Shown here: positions 40,785 through 50,998 of the stretch, piece after piece
How positions within the stretch are numbered: the stretch's first letter is position 1
Layout: each line of letters starts with the position of its first letter
Origin: Salinivibrio costicola subsp. costicola ATCC 33508 = LMG 11651
GTDB taxonomy: Bacteria > Pseudomonadota > Gammaproteobacteria > Enterobacterales > Vibrionaceae
Length of the DNA stretch: 56,586 bases
NCBI GenBank assembly: GCA_000565345.1
Contig: AQOF01000043.1
Coordinates: forward strand, 35-56,620
Direction of reading: 5' to 3'
The notes under the pieces: generated by a model
What the model was told of the DNA's origin: nothing
Seen by the model: only the letters and a program-made list of their open reading frames with translations
Database searches by the model: none
Translations under genes and position numbers: made by a program

Positions 40785-41395
40785 GCGGACTCCATCCGTT
40801 CTACTAACTGCTTAACCTTGGCTTCCAACCGCGCCGCGTCACTGCGCAATTCATCCACTTGATCACTGTATGCCGCCACTTCTAACGGCCCCGGCGCCAA
40901 GCGCCACTCTTCGGTGATCACTTCCCCAGCATAGCGCTGCTGACGCTGAGCCAGTTGTTGTAATTGCTGCCAACGCTGCTGTGCCTGAGTGACGAGGGTA
41001 TGGGCAACCACATCTCCGGTATAAGGCGATAACCATTCGGCGACATCAAACTGAATGCCGCTCAACAATTGAGAAAACTGCTGGGCCACGTCCATATCAC
41101 CATCAAGTGTCAGCTTATCGGCTTTTATTAACGCAGTAAGATTGGCTTTTTGCTGCAACTGCGGCAACGCAGAAAGCGAGAGGGATAGTGCACAATCAAG
41201 CTCTCCCTCGTAATGGCTCAGTACATCGATCTGCTGGCCAAAAACAAAGACCCACTGTCGATTATATTCTTGCAGCGTGACGCCAATACTGCGCCCTTTT
41301 AGTCGCGCTAAACGGCGCTGGCTATCTGCATCTTTATTAATCACGCCATTTAAGGCGGTCTCGAGTCCTGCACACACGAGTGAGTCAAACGCCAT
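40781..41395 (-). CDS. ubiJ: Ubiquinone biosynthesis accessory factor UbiJ
   Basis: A 204-residue SCP2-domain lipid-binding scaffold of the cytoplasmic Ubi metabolon. The SCP2 region (about 15-120) has the [24 protein letters not shown] segment expected; the C-terminus is a helical coil ending [10 protein letters not shown]. It lies between ubiE and ubiB, nine bases after ubiE, the order known in E. coli. Confidence 0.92.
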   Translation of the reverse strand: MAFDSLVCAGLETALNGVINKDADSQRRLARLKGRSIGVTLQEYNRQWVFVFGQQIDVLSHYEGELDCALSLSLSALPQLQQKANLTALIKADKLTLDGDMDVAQQFSQLLSGIQFDVAEWLSPYTGDVVAHTLVTQAQQRWQQLQQLAQRQQRYAGEVITEEWRLAPGPLEVAAYSDQVDELRSDAARLEAKVKQLVERMESA

Positions 41396-41404
41396 ACCGG
41401 CTCC

Positions 41405-42172
41405 TTAGAATTTATACCCACGGTGCAGCGCGACAATGCCACCGGTGAGATTATAATAGCTGGCTTGTTCAAAGCCGGCTTGTTCCATCATGCCTTTCAA
41501 GGTTTCTTGATCAGGGTGCATACGAATTGATTCAGCAAGATAACGATAGCTATCTGGGTCATTGACAATGAGCTGCCCCATCTTAGGTAAAATGTGGAAC
41601 GAATAGGCGTCGTATACTTTCGATAACGGCTTCGCCACCGGTTTAGAAAACTCTAGGACCAGAAGGCGCCCTCCCGGTTTGAGTACACGAAACATCGAGC
41701 GCAGCGCCGCATCTTTATCGGTGACATTACGAAGCCCAAACGCGATGGTAATACAGTCAAAGTGATCGTCAGGAAAAGGTAGCTGCTCGGCATTCGCCTG
41801 CACATAGCTCACGTTGCCAACAATACCCTTATCGCGCAACTTATCGCGACCCACTTTCAGCATCGAGTTATTGATATCCGCGAGTACCACCTCACCTTGC
41901 TCACCGACGATGCGAGAAAACTTGGCGGTCAGATCACCGGTGCCGCCGGCTAAATCCAACACTTTTTGTCCGGGGCGTACACCACTACAGTCAATGGTGA
42001 AGCGCTTCCATACCCGATGGATGCCCATCGACATCACATCATTCATCAGATCATATTTAGCGGCGACCGAATGAAATACATCAGCCACGAGGCTTTCTTT
42101 TTCTTGGCGTTTGACTTTCTGGTAGCCAAAATCAATCGTTTCTTGGTCCTGGTGCGAATTTTTCTCTATCAT
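41405..42172 (-). CDS. ubiE: Demethylmenaquinone/2-methoxy-6-polyprenyl-benzoquinol methyltransferase UbiE
   Basis: A 255-residue class I SAM methyltransferase shared by ubiquinone and menaquinone pathways. SAM motif [15 protein letters not shown] (about 67-81), acidic loop [11 protein letters not shown], and the UbiE signature pair FGLRNVTD and the [13 protein letters not shown] are present. First of ubiE-ubiJ-ubiB. Intact. Confidence 0.96.
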   Translation of the reverse strand: MIEKNSHQDQETIDFGYQKVKRQEKESLVADVFHSVAAKYDLMNDVMSMGIHRVWKRFTIDCSGVRPGQKVLDLAGGTGDLTAKFSRIVGEQGEVVLADINNSMLKVGRDKLRDKGIVGNVSYVQANAEQLPFPDDHFDCITIAFGLRNVTDKDAALRSMFRVLKPGGRLLVLEFSKPVAKPLSKVYDAYSFHILPKMGQLIVNDPDSYRYLAESIRMHPDQETLKGMMEQAGFEQASYYNLTGGIVALHRGYKF

Positions 42173-42247
42173 TGTATTCCCCTAACATATTGGCTCCAGT
42201 TTACTTTATCGCCCATCCGGACTCCAAGCGCGCAACCCAGTTTATTC

Positions 42248-43783
42248 TCATTCTTGCGTGGTGGTACCTGGGTCCGTCTGCATGACATTAACCGACTCTC
42301 CCGGTCCAGGTTCCGTGGCCACACTGGCCAGCGCCGGACTTATATCGCGTTTAACCTCGACACCTAGGGCTTTAAAACTCTCCGCTTGGCGCAAGATATT
42401 GCCGCGCCCTTGGCTAAGTTTGTTCATCGCTCCTTGATAACTGTCACTGGCTTTACCCAGCGCACTACCCAGCCCTTCCATATCGCTAACAAAAAGTCGC
42501 ACCTTGTCATAAAGCTTGCTGGCCTTCTCGGCGATTTGTTTGGCGTTTTGATTTTGATATTCATAGCGCCATAAATTATTGATTGTTCTGAGAGCCACTA
42601 ACAAGGTGGTCGGGCTCACCAGCATGATGTTGTTGTCCATGGCGTCCCGAATCAGACTGGCATCCGCCTCAACCGCGACCTGAAAAGCCGGCTCAACAGG
42701 AATAAACATCAGTACGTAATCCAGTGAGCGTACTCCATGGAGTTGATGATAATCTTTGCGACCCAAACCACGAATATGCTGACGAATTGCCTGGACGTGC
42801 TCTTTAAGCGCGGCATCTTGTTCGGCCAGTGTTTCAGCGTTGTAATAGCGTTCATACGCGACCAAGGCCATTTTGGCATCAACGACGACATCTTTTTCTT
42901 GTGGCAATTTAACCACCACATCCGGCTGATAACGCTTGCCCTGTTCATTTTCAAAGCTGACTTGGGTTTGGTACTCACGCCCCTCTCGCAAGCCAGACTC
43001 TTCTAAAATGCGCGCGAGGACCACTTCGCCCCAATTACCTTGTTGCTTATTATCGCCTTTTAGCGCCTGAGTCAGGTTATGGGCCTCACGGGTCATGTCC
43101 GCGTTTAATAGTTGTAGATTTTTGATTTCATGAATCAAGGTATGGCGCTCTTTGGCTTGCTCGCCAAAGCTGTCGGTCACCTGCTTCTTAAATCCTTCCA
43201 ACTGCGATTTAAGCGGTCCAAGCAGGCTTTCTAAGCTCATTTTATTTTGCTCATCGACCGAGTGGACTTTTTGCTCAAATACTTGATTGGCAAGTTGCTC
43301 AAACTGGGTGCGTAATCGCTCCTCCGCGTTTTCTAGCAGTGCGTGTTTTTCCTTCGCCGCGTTTAACTGCTGCTCGGCGCTGGCTTTGACTTCTCGCAAC
43401 TCTGCCAACAGTTCAGACTTTTCCTCACGTACGGAGTCTAATTTGTCGCTTAAGTCGTGATTATACTGACGCAGTTGCTCCTGTTGCCTGAGCTTCTCGC
43501 TCGCAGAGGTTAACTTGCCATAATACTGGCGTAATTCCTGGGTTAGGCGGTCTCGCTCGACATCCAAACTATCTAACTCGTGTTGCTGTTGTTCGAGTTG
43601 CTGCTGCAATTGTTGGTGTTGCATGTCAGCACTGGCTTGTTGCTGCGCATATTGCGTTTCATACCATTGCTGGTATTGCGCAATAACACGTCGGTGTAGG
43701 CCATAACCGAGTCCAAGGGCACTGACGGCGCCAAAACAAAACGTGAGAATAGGTAAAGCGGAAAATGACAAGCCATCAAGCAT
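42248..43783 (-). CDS. rmuC: DNA recombination protein RmuC homologue
   Basis: A 511-residue protein: an N-terminal membrane helix (about 7-27), a long Gln/Glu-rich coiled coil (about 35-200) and the RmuC nuclease-like domain (DUF195, about 200-450, with GNWGEVVLARILEESGLREG and VVDAKMALVAYERY). It limits DNA inversions at inverted repeats in E. coli. E. coli also places rmuC upstream of ubiE. The C-terminus after about 450 is acidic and disordered. Confidence 0.92.
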   Translation of the reverse strand: MLDGLSFSALPILTFCFGAVSALGLGYGLHRRVIAQYQQWYETQYAQQQASADMQHQQLQQQLEQQQHELDSLDVERDRLTQELRQYYGKLTSASEKLRQQEQLRQYNHDLSDKLDSVREEKSELLAELREVKASAEQQLNAAKEKHALLENAEERLRTQFEQLANQVFEQKVHSVDEQNKMSLESLLGPLKSQLEGFKKQVTDSFGEQAKERHTLIHEIKNLQLLNADMTREAHNLTQALKGDNKQQGNWGEVVLARILEESGLREGREYQTQVSFENEQGKRYQPDVVVKLPQEKDVVVDAKMALVAYERYYNAETLAEQDAALKEHVQAIRQHIRGLGRKDYHQLHGVRSLDYVLMFIPVEPAFQVAVEADASLIRDAMDNNIMLVSPTTLLVALRTINNLWRYEYQNQNAKQIAEKASKLYDKVRLFVSDMEGLGSALGKASDSYQGAMNKLSQGRGNILRQAESFKALGVEVKRDISPALASVATEPGPGESVNVMQTDPGTTTQE

Positions 43784-43916
43784 AAAGCGTTCTCTATTGT
43801 GCGGTCATTGGTATCAGCAAAGGCTAATGGGATACTGGATAGATGTCCAGTCTATCTCAGTCAGTTACAATGGCGTAGACTGCCTGGAACGACAGGCATA
43901 TTGGCAAGGAGGCAAC

Positions 43917-44822
43917 ATGCATAACGAACGTAAGGCACTGATCTTTGCCTTGTCTGCTGTACTGCTATGGTCAACGGTTGCAACCGCATTCAAAATCACC
44001 CTGAGCTATATGACACCGATTCAAATGCTGGCAGCGGCCAGCTTAGTGTCGGTAGTAATTTTAACCGTTATTGCTGCTGTGCAAGGAAAGCTTCACGCGC
44101 TGTGGCCGACCTTTCGGCGTCAACCCGGTTACTATTGCGTGTTGGGGATGATTAATCCATTCATTTACTACTTAGTGCTTTTTAAAGCTTACGATCTGTT
44201 ACCCGCTTCATTAGCCCAGCCTTTAAATTACAGCTGGGCTATCACTCTGACATTAATGGCGGCATTGTTTTTAGGCCAAACGATTCGTCGCCAAGATTGG
44301 ATTGCGGCGGCGTTGGGCTATTTTGGCGTGGTTGTGATCGCTACCAAAGGCCAGCTTTTATCGCTCCAGTTCGATAGCCCGCTTGGCATTGGTTTGGCGT
44401 TACTCTCAACGTTATTGTGGGCAGGTTTTTGGGTCCTTAATACTAAAAATCGCGCTGATCCTGTGCTCGGCATTTTGCTCTGTTTTATTCTGTCACTGCC
44501 TGTATCTTTGCTATTGGCTGGATTAACAAGCACTTGGGAAGGAATCCCTTGGCAAGGATGGTTGGCAGTCGGTTATGTCGGGCTATTCGAAATGGGAATA
44601 ACCTTTATGCTGTGGCTGAGCGCGATGAAATATACCCAGAACACCTCTCGGATCAGTAATCTGATTTTTATTTCGCCTTTTATCTCTTTGGTGTTACTGG
44701 CCACCATTATTGGCGAGACAATTCATATCAGTACCTTGGTTGGGCTAAGTTTTATTGTAGTGGGGTTACTGATCCAACAGCGTACCCCAAAAAAGCGCAA
44801 ACAACCTGCCGCAAGCGCGTAA
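43917..44822 (+). CDS. EamA/DMT family transporter
   Basis: About 301 residues with ten hydrophobic helices in two EamA repeats; the helix NYSWAITLTLMAALFLG ends the first, and YTQNTSRISNLIFISPFISLVLL lies in the second. It is a probable exporter of unknown substrate. The ATG at 43917 follows AAGGAGG closely; the open frame extends 58 codons upstream without a ribosome site, and I reject that extension. Divergent from rmuC. Confidence 0.88.
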   Translation: MHNERKALIFALSAVLLWSTVATAFKITLSYMTPIQMLAAASLVSVVILTVIAAVQGKLHALWPTFRRQPGYYCVLGMINPFIYYLVLFKAYDLLPASLAQPLNYSWAITLTLMAALFLGQTIRRQDWIAAALGYFGVVVIATKGQLLSLQFDSPLGIGLALLSTLLWAGFWVLNTKNRADPVLGILLCFILSLPVSLLLAGLTSTWEGIPWQGWLAVGYVGLFEMGITFMLWLSAMKYTQNTSRISNLIFISPFISLVLLATIIGETIHISTLVGLSFIVVGLLIQQRTPKKRKQPAASA

Positions 44823-44863
44823 CCTTTATTGCTTAAGGGTTGCCAATGCCGCTCACAATGATC

Positions 44864-44909
44864 GGCGCCCGTTGCACGGCGCCCGTTGCACGGCGCCCGT
44901 TGCACGGCG
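44864..44909. repeat. 14-bp tandem repeat, 3.3 copies
   Basis: The unit ggcgcccgttgcac occurs three times without a mismatch and a partial fourth (ggcg) follows, between an EamA gene and a convergent small gene. Each unit contains the palindrome ggcgcc. It is not coding on either strand in any gene I call. Confidence 0.9.
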
Positions 44910-44919
44910 TCAATCGGCA

Positions 44920-45213
44920 TTAACCCATCTTACGCTGGATCATATACTGGTATAGCTCGTCAGCCGACAAGCCATCTTGCTCCAAACCTTGGGTGATTTC
45001 CTCGATACGCTCAGCACGACGATCTTCAATCACGTGATTAAATTGATAAACCAGCTCGCGTAAATATTTGAGCGGCACTTGATGGGCGGCGCTACGGACA
45101 CGCTCTTCACTTTGGCTGCCTAGCTCTACCAATAATTTACCAAACATGATTTTTTCCGGCGATTCCTCAAGTTGTTCAAGGACGCGCGCCATTTCGATTG
45201 TCGATAATGACAT
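44920..45213 (-). CDS. Unrecognised small helical cytoplasmic protein
   Basis: A 97-residue protein from ATG 45213 (MSLSTIEMARVLEQLEESPEK). It is highly charged and predicted helical; the middle (VPLKYLRELVYQFNHVIEDRRAERIEEI) suits a coiled coil, and the end (GLSADELYQYM) recalls the tail of some small nucleoid-like proteins, though not clearly enough to name. An open frame continues 27 codons upstream without a better ribosome site. I do not recognise the family. It is convergent with the EamA gene and separated from the MFS gene by a terminator. Confidence 0.65.
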   Translation of the reverse strand: MSLSTIEMARVLEQLEESPEKIMFGKLLVELGSQSEERVRSAAHQVPLKYLRELVYQFNHVIEDRRAERIEEITQGLEQDGLSADELYQYMIQRKMG

Positions 45214-45309
45214 AGTGTATAACTGACCTTTGGATATAAAACGAAAAGGAATGAGCGTTAATTCGATTTGCTTAGTAAATATACTCTGAACCACGCACGT
45301 TTAGCAAAA

Positions 45310-45336
45310 TAAAAAAACGCTGGCCGAGGCCAGCGC
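45310..45336 (-). terminator. Terminator downstream of the Bcr/CflA gene
   Basis: Perfect 8-bp stem cgctggcc / ggccagcg with a 2-base loop, followed on the minus strand by seven T; about 85 bases after the MFS gene. Confidence 0.88.
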
Positions 45337-45419
45337 AAAAGGATGATGGGTTGTCGAGACCCCTGCGTTTTGCACGTCTTATTATTGTTTGCCAACTGAG
45401 ACGTTGTTTTATTGATTAT

Positions 45420-46625
45420 TTAGCTTTTTACCATTTTGGCATGCCATTGCTTACCTTTCGGTGACCATAAAATAATCAGACCCGGCACTAATAACCACAT
45501 ATGCACCGTCATCAAATCACTGGCCGATAAGCCTAGACGCTGGGTTAAGCTCACGAGTAGCCCAGCCCCGCTCATTTGGAATAACCCGAGCAATGCCGCG
45601 GCCGTGCCCGCGCGGTCCGAAAACGGCGCTAATGCTGCTCCAGCTGACGCGCCTAACACCCAAGCAAAGCCGAATGAAGAGGTAAAGATCGGCAACATAA
45701 AGGCCCAAGGTTCAGCGATGGGGCTAAGCGCCAACATCAACCCGCCCGATCCCACCAGCATCATAAGGCCAATATTTAATGCCCGGCGGCTACCAAACTT
45801 TTGCATATAACGTGGCCCTAACATTGCCGCGGCAATATTTAACGCCGCATTGGCGCCAAACCAAAAGGTGAAACTGTTCATGGAGATACCGTATCTGTCC
45901 ATCAACAGCACAGGTGCGGAGGTGACATAAGAGAGGATCACCGCCATCGCCAACATGCAAAGGGTTATGTGATAAGTAAATGTTGGTACACGCAGCACCT
46001 GCCAATAACGGCGTAAGCTGAATAGGCGGCCCGAGGTATCAGTATGCGATGGTCGGGTTTCGGGCAAAAAGACGATAACCAGCACCAACCCTAATACCGC
46101 ATAACCGAGCATAAAGGTGAAGTTAGCACGCCAGTCAAACACCTGGGTTAACCAACTACCAAGTAGAGGCGCTAGAGCCGGCACAAAACAAATCGCACCA
46201 TTTAAGTAGCTAATCATATGGCCACTGCGTTCGGCACCAAAACGATCGCGGACGGCGGCAAAGGCACACACGGAGGTTGCACACGCGCCAAACCCTTGCA
46301 GCAAACGCGCCACCAGCATCATATCCATCGAGGTGGCGAGCCACGCCATCAAAGAGCTAAGGCCATAAAGCGAAATACCAATAATAGCCACAGGCTTACG
46401 GCCAAAGCGATCGGCCAACGGCCCCGCAAACAGCTGACCAAGACCTAAGCTAAACATAAACCAGGTCACAGTGTCTTGAGCCAAAGTGGGACTCACATTA
46501 AAGTCACCCGCCATATGCGATAGTGCCGGTAGGTAAATATCAATCGCCATGGGGCTAAATAGCACCAGTAACACCATTAAGGCGACCAGTAAGCGATTTG
46601 ATGTCGGTGAATCAGTGTGCGTCAT
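45420..46625 (-). CDS. Bcr/CflA family drug-resistance MFS transporter
   Basis: A 401-residue, twelve-helix major facilitator of the Bcr/CflA drug:H+ antiporter group. The motif A loop is GPLADRFGRKPV (about 68-79), the family start PMAIDIYLPALSHMA is at about 25-39, and a motif C-like glycine-rich helix is near NGAICFVPALAPLLGSWL. Bcr members export bicyclomycin, an inhibitor of Rho. It is divergent from a LysR regulator across about 100 bases, a layout often seen when the regulator controls the pump. Confidence 0.9.
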   Translation of the reverse strand: MTHTDSPTSNRLLVALMVLLVLFSPMAIDIYLPALSHMAGDFNVSPTLAQDTVTWFMFSLGLGQLFAGPLADRFGRKPVAIIGISLYGLSSLMAWLATSMDMMLVARLLQGFGACATSVCAFAAVRDRFGAERSGHMISYLNGAICFVPALAPLLGSWLTQVFDWRANFTFMLGYAVLGLVLVIVFLPETRPSHTDTSGRLFSLRRYWQVLRVPTFTYHITLCMLAMAVILSYVTSAPVLLMDRYGISMNSFTFWFGANAALNIAAAMLGPRYMQKFGSRRALNIGLMMLVGSGGLMLALSPIAEPWAFMLPIFTSSFGFAWVLGASAGAALAPFSDRAGTAAALLGLFQMSGAGLLVSLTQRLGLSASDLMTVHMWLLVPGLIILWSPKGKQWHAKMVKS

Positions 46626-46723
46626 TGGTTACTCCTCTATACAGGCACGCAGTATAGTGGCTTCAGGATATGAACCATAATGGTTTATAGTAAAAGCAGT
46701 TATTCCTAAGGAGAATACCAAAG

Positions 46724-47704
46724 ATGGATTTGGACCAACTGCAACGTACCGACCTCAATTTATTGGTGTGTTTGCATGTACTTTTAGAAGAGTGCAATGT
46801 CACGGGCACAGCCAAACGCCTGCATTTAAGTCAATCGGCGGTGAGTAAAAATCTGGCCCGGCTAAGATCGCAATTTAACGATCCGCTTTTTACTCGAGCG
46901 CCCACGGCTTAAAACCCACGGTTCGTGCACAAACCTTGCAACCTAAATTACGCGCTTTGCTCAATGATATCGCGGCGATGACCGAACCTGACCATTTTCA
47001 GCCACACTTAAGTGATCGCTGTTTTCGCTTTGCGCTCGTAGAAAGCGCCTACCCATTACTGCTGCCCCAATTTATTGGCGACATGTTAGAGGCCGCCCCA
47101 TCGATCACCCTCAATACCGCCGCTTGGGATCAAACCACTTTTGATGGTCTCGCCCGTGGCAATATCGACTTTGGTATTACCGGCAAAGATTTAAATCCCG
47201 CCGATGCCATGCTGACCATGATGCCGCCCAAGGGTGTGCGCTACCAAGAGCTTTGCCAAGATCACCAGTGTGTCTTGATGCGCGCCGATCCACCCCGCAC
47301 TCAAGGGCCCATGGGATGAAGCGCGTTACCTTGGACTGCGACATGTACAGGTGAAATGTGATGGAAATGATCGCTGGTTGTTGGACTATAAACTGGCAGA
47401 GCGTAATATTGAGCGTGACATTGCCATGTACGTGCCTGATTTTAACAGTGCGGCGAGCCTGTGTACCTATACCGACCTGGTGTTTACTTCACCAAGCCAG
47501 TTTGCGCATTATATTGCCGCGTCGCTCAATTTGGTGGTACGGCCGTTACCGACGCCAATACCGCCGATGGCGTACACCTTGTTTTGGCATCAAAATCAAG
47601 AAAATGACCCAGGGCACCAATGGCTGAAAGATTTAATTATTTCGCGCTGTCAGCAGTTTAGCCCGGCAAAATTGCAGCCTATTGCCCATCGCGCTAGGGT
47701 CTAA
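46724..47704 (+). CDS. LysR family transcriptional regulator, two compensating frameshifts
   Basis: A 326-residue LTTR: N-terminal helix-turn-helix (TGTAKRLHLSQSAVSKNLARLRSQFNDPLF, about 28-57), then the two-lobed effector domain. A missing C near 46905 (in the run coding RAP-HGLKPT) and an extra C near 47291 (before HPALKGPWDEA) break it into three frames; the changes cancel. Motif and size are typical of the NahR/NodD-like group. Divergent from a Bcr/CflA pump, which it may regulate; the peptidase gene follows after about 60 bases. Confidence 0.88.
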
Positions 47705-47767
47705 TCCACTGGTTTTTTACGCGTGGCCGAACATGGCAAGTTCACCCCATACAAAGAAGGAAGAATA

Positions 47768-49552
47768 ATGGACGCGACCCTTACCAAGCGTGTTGAGCAG
47801 CTAAGACACTGGCTAGATCAACACGATTATGACGCCCTACTCATCCCCCATGAAGACGAATATCTCGGTGAGTATGTGCCTGAGCATAACGAGCGCCTCC
47901 ACTGGGCGACCGGCTTTACCGGCTCCGCAGGGGCGGCGGTGATCACCCGCGACAAGGCAGCGATTTTTGTTGATGGCCGCTATGTGGTTCAAGTCCGTAA
48001 GCAAGTCCCCGCCGGTCTGTTTGACTACTGCCACCTGATTGATGAGCCACCGGTGCAATGGGCCCAGCAACAATTGCCAAAGGGTGCCAAGCTGGCTATC
48101 GACGCTCGCATGCATAGCGCTGCTTGGTACAAACGTACCCAACGCGCGCTGGATGGGGCTTTGACACTGGTGAGTGTTGAGCAAAACCCGATTGAAAGCT
48201 TGTGGGACGATCGCCCCGCCCCGCTTAATAGCCCTGCCATTTTACTGGGTGAAGAGAAAACCGGCCGCGCCAGCTTGGATAAACGGCAAACCATTGGTCA
48301 GCAGCTAGCCGATCAGAACCTTGATGCCGCGGTACTCACTCAGCCGATGCCGTTTGTTGGCTGCTCAATATCCGTGGTCGCGACATCCCACGTTTACCCG
48401 TGGTGCTGACCCAAGCGATCATCAAGCAATCCGGTGACGTCACCGTGTTTATCGACCCTGACCGTCTCCCCGACGGCTTTGATGCACACGTGGTGAAGGC
48501 GTGAGCGTCGCGCACCCTGATAGCCTGGTTGATGCCCTGCAAGCGCTGAGTGGTCAACGTGTATTGGTCGACCCAAACGGTGCCAATGCGTGGACACTGG
48601 ACACGCTCCAACAAGCGCAAGTCACCGTGGTGGAAGCGCAAGACCCATGTGCGCTTGAAAAGGCGGCCAAGAACCCGCAAGAAATCGCCGGTATGCAAGC
48701 CTGTCACGTGCGCGATGGTGTTGCCGTGACTCGCTTTTTGGCGTGGTTTGACCGTCAAGTCGACGCCGGTGAACGCCTGATGAAGCTGTGCTCGCAGACA
48801 CCCTGTATCAATTCCGCCAACAAGACGATCAACTGGTCGACTTAAGCTTTGATACCATTTCCGCCGCCGGTGGTAATGCGGCCATGTGTCACTATAACCA
48901 CAACAATCAGCCCAAACCGAGCGTGATTGAGAGCAACAACGTCTACTTGGTCGACTCAGGCGGTCAATACTATGACGGCACCACCGACATTACTCGTACC
49001 GTGCCGGTGGGCGAGTGCAGCGCTGAGATCAAAAAGGCCTTTACGCTGGTGCTTAAAGGACATATTGCGCTGGCCACCGCGCTGTTCCCGAAAGGCACCT
49101 CAGGCAGCCAGCTTGATGCCTTAGCACGCCAGTACTTGTGGCAACACGGCTATGATTTTGACCATGGCACCGGTCACGGTGTCGGGCATTTCTTGGACGT
49201 GCACGAAGGTCCGCAGCGTATTTCCAAAGCGCCCAATAGCGTCGCGCTATTGCCGGGCATGGTGGTGTCAAACGAGCCGGGCTACTATCGCGCCGACGCG
49301 TTTGGGATCCGGATTGAAAACCTCGAGTTGATTGAAGAAAAGCCCACCGAGGGCGACATGACGATGCTCGGGTTTGCCTCACTCACGCGTGCGCCTATCG
49401 ATCGTCGTTTGGTCGATGTGAGCTTGCTCAGCGAGGCGGAAATCCAGTGGTGGAATCGCTATCATCAAACCGTGTGGGATGAAATCAGTCCCCACCTCGA
49501 TGATCAAGACCAAGCTTGGTTAAAACAAGCGACCGCGCCGCTAAGCCGTTAA
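47768..49552 (+). CDS. M24 family aminopeptidase P (Xaa-Pro), three frameshifts
   Basis: A two-metal Xaa-Pro aminopeptidase of about 595 residues with two creatinase-like N-domains and a catalytic pita-bread domain. Metal ligands are in LVDSGGQYYDGTTDITR (two Asp), GTGHGVGHFLD (His), NEPGYY (Glu) and GIRIENLEL (Glu). Single bases are missing near 48350 (before DAVCWLLNIRG), 48492 (VGEGVSVAHP) and 48780 (LDEAVLADTL); the last frame equals the first. The start is ATG 47768 behind AAGGAAG. The long form resembles eukaryotic-type XPNPEP1 and Vibrio homologues rather than E. coli PepP. A terminator follows. Confidence 0.9.
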
Positions 49553-49576
49553 GTCGTGTCTTCACCGAGAGTGAAA

Positions 49577-49609
49577 AACAAAAAGCGTCCGATTGGACGC
49601 TTTTTTTAT
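49577..49609 (+). terminator. Terminator after the aminopeptidase gene
   Basis: The 10-bp stem aaaagcgtcc / ggacgctttt has loop gatt and seven T on the plus strand. Confidence 0.9.
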
Positions 49610-49616
49610 TCCCCTT

Positions 49617-49835
49617 TCAGGCTTTCTCGACCGCTTTGGGCGAAAAGCCGCGCAAGGTGGTATCGCCAATACAAATCACTGGGACACCCCGCGAGCCTGT
49701 TGCCGCCAGCAGCTTCTTGCCTTTGGGCGTGGCCGTATCGACAACACGATAACGCAGCCCTTTTTTATCCAAGTAAGCTTTGTCCGCCTCACAGTGAGGA
49801 CAACGCGGGCCCACATATACAGTAATACGTTTCAT
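49617..49835 (-). CDS. Glutaredoxin-like thiol oxidoreductase
   Basis: A 72-residue, single-domain protein with thioredoxin fold: MKRITVYVGPRCPHCEADKAYL contains CPHC redox motif (about 12-15), the cis-Pro loop is GVPVICIGD and the end GFSP resembles NrdH and YruB-type glutaredoxins. The start was set at the ATG 49835; the longer open frame runs back toward thiH and has no ribosome site. It is downstream of thiH on the same strand and may be the last gene of the thi transcript; linkage to thiamine thiolation is only a guess. Confidence 0.8.
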   Translation of the reverse strand: MKRITVYVGPRCPHCEADKAYLDKKGLRYRVVDTATPKGKKLLAATGSRGVPVICIGDTTLRGFSPKAVEKA

Positions 49836-49903
49836 GCCCGCATTGTCGCTAACCCGCTGCCGTTTGTGAAGCCATTTGCACCTGACGCGCGATATCGTAG
49901 ATG

Positions 49904-50998
49904 TTACTCCCAATTCTTTCCATACCACCTCAAACCCGAGGCACGGACGCTGGCGGCCACCTCTGCCGCGCTACGTTCATCACTGATGGCAAACTGCTCC
50001 AATTGTGGCTCAGGTTGGCATAACCGCCTGGTTGGGTTTTTGACGCCGCGGATAAGCTCGTGACACCAAGCGGCAACACATTGTCGCGAAAGTGGGGGGA
50101 TTCTCGTGTCGATAGCGACAGCTCTACCTGCGGATTCCACAACCGATAGGCACAAATCAACTGAACCAGCTGCTTATCCGTCATCACCGATTTCGGCTGT
50201 AACGCCCCCGCGCAAGGACGCAATCGCGGAAAGGATAGCGAATAGCGGCTTTGCCAGTATTGCTTTTCCAAGTAATCGAGATGCTGGGCGGTAAAAAAGC
50301 TATCGGTGCGCCAGTCCTCAAGGCCAATCAAGGCGCCGAGACCGATTTTATCGACCCTGCTTGTGCCAACCTATCTGGGGTTTGCAGCCGGTAGTGAAAG
50401 TCGGTTTTATTGCCGCGCTTGTGGTGTTCCCCATAGGTTGGAGCGTGGTAGGTTTCTTGATAAACCATCACCGCATCCACACCCTGTGCCACCAAGCGCG
50501 ATACGCCTCGGTATCCAGCGGCTGCACCTCCATCGCCACATGATGAAAGTATTGCTTCACCACCGGTAAAGCGCGGAGAAAATACTCGAGCCCTACCTTG
50601 GTTTCATGCTCACCGGTCACCAAGAGCACACTGTCAAAGCCCATTTTTTTGATCGCTTCACACTCGGCGGCGATCTCAGCTTCATCCAGCGTGCGCCGTT
50701 TGATTCGGTTTTCCATCGAAAAACCGCAATAGGTACAGACGTTGGCGCACAAATTGGAGAGATACAGCGGAATATAAAACCCCATGGCGTAGCCAAAACG
50801 CTGCCGCGTCAGCGCCGCAGATTGCTGAGCCATGGCCTCAAGATACCCTTCAGCGGCTGGGCTGATCAGGGCAGCGAAATCGTCCAAATTGCGCGAGGAT
50901 TTAGCCAGCGCCCGCTCGACATCTTGGCGCGTTTTGCTGTAAATCGAAAGGCGATGATGATCCCAATCGAGTGCCGCCCACCGCTCAGAAAAGCTCAT
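49904..50998 (-). CDS. thiH: 2-iminoacetate synthase ThiH, at least three frameshifts
   Basis: A radical-SAM enzyme that cleaves tyrosine to dehydroglycine for the thiazole ring. The cluster motif C-x3-C-x2-C is in CANVCTYCGFSMENRIKRR. Missing bases near 50506 (EAYRALVAQGVDAVMVYQET), 50357 (AGVDKIGLGALIGLEDW) and 50023 (GGYA-EPQLEQF) break the chain. Corrected length is about 365 residues, as in relatives. The last codons (..WYGKNWE) may hide a compensating pair, since VVWKDWE-like endings are usual. ATG 50998 overlaps the thiG stop as TGATG and has AAGGAGG upstream. Confidence 0.9.
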
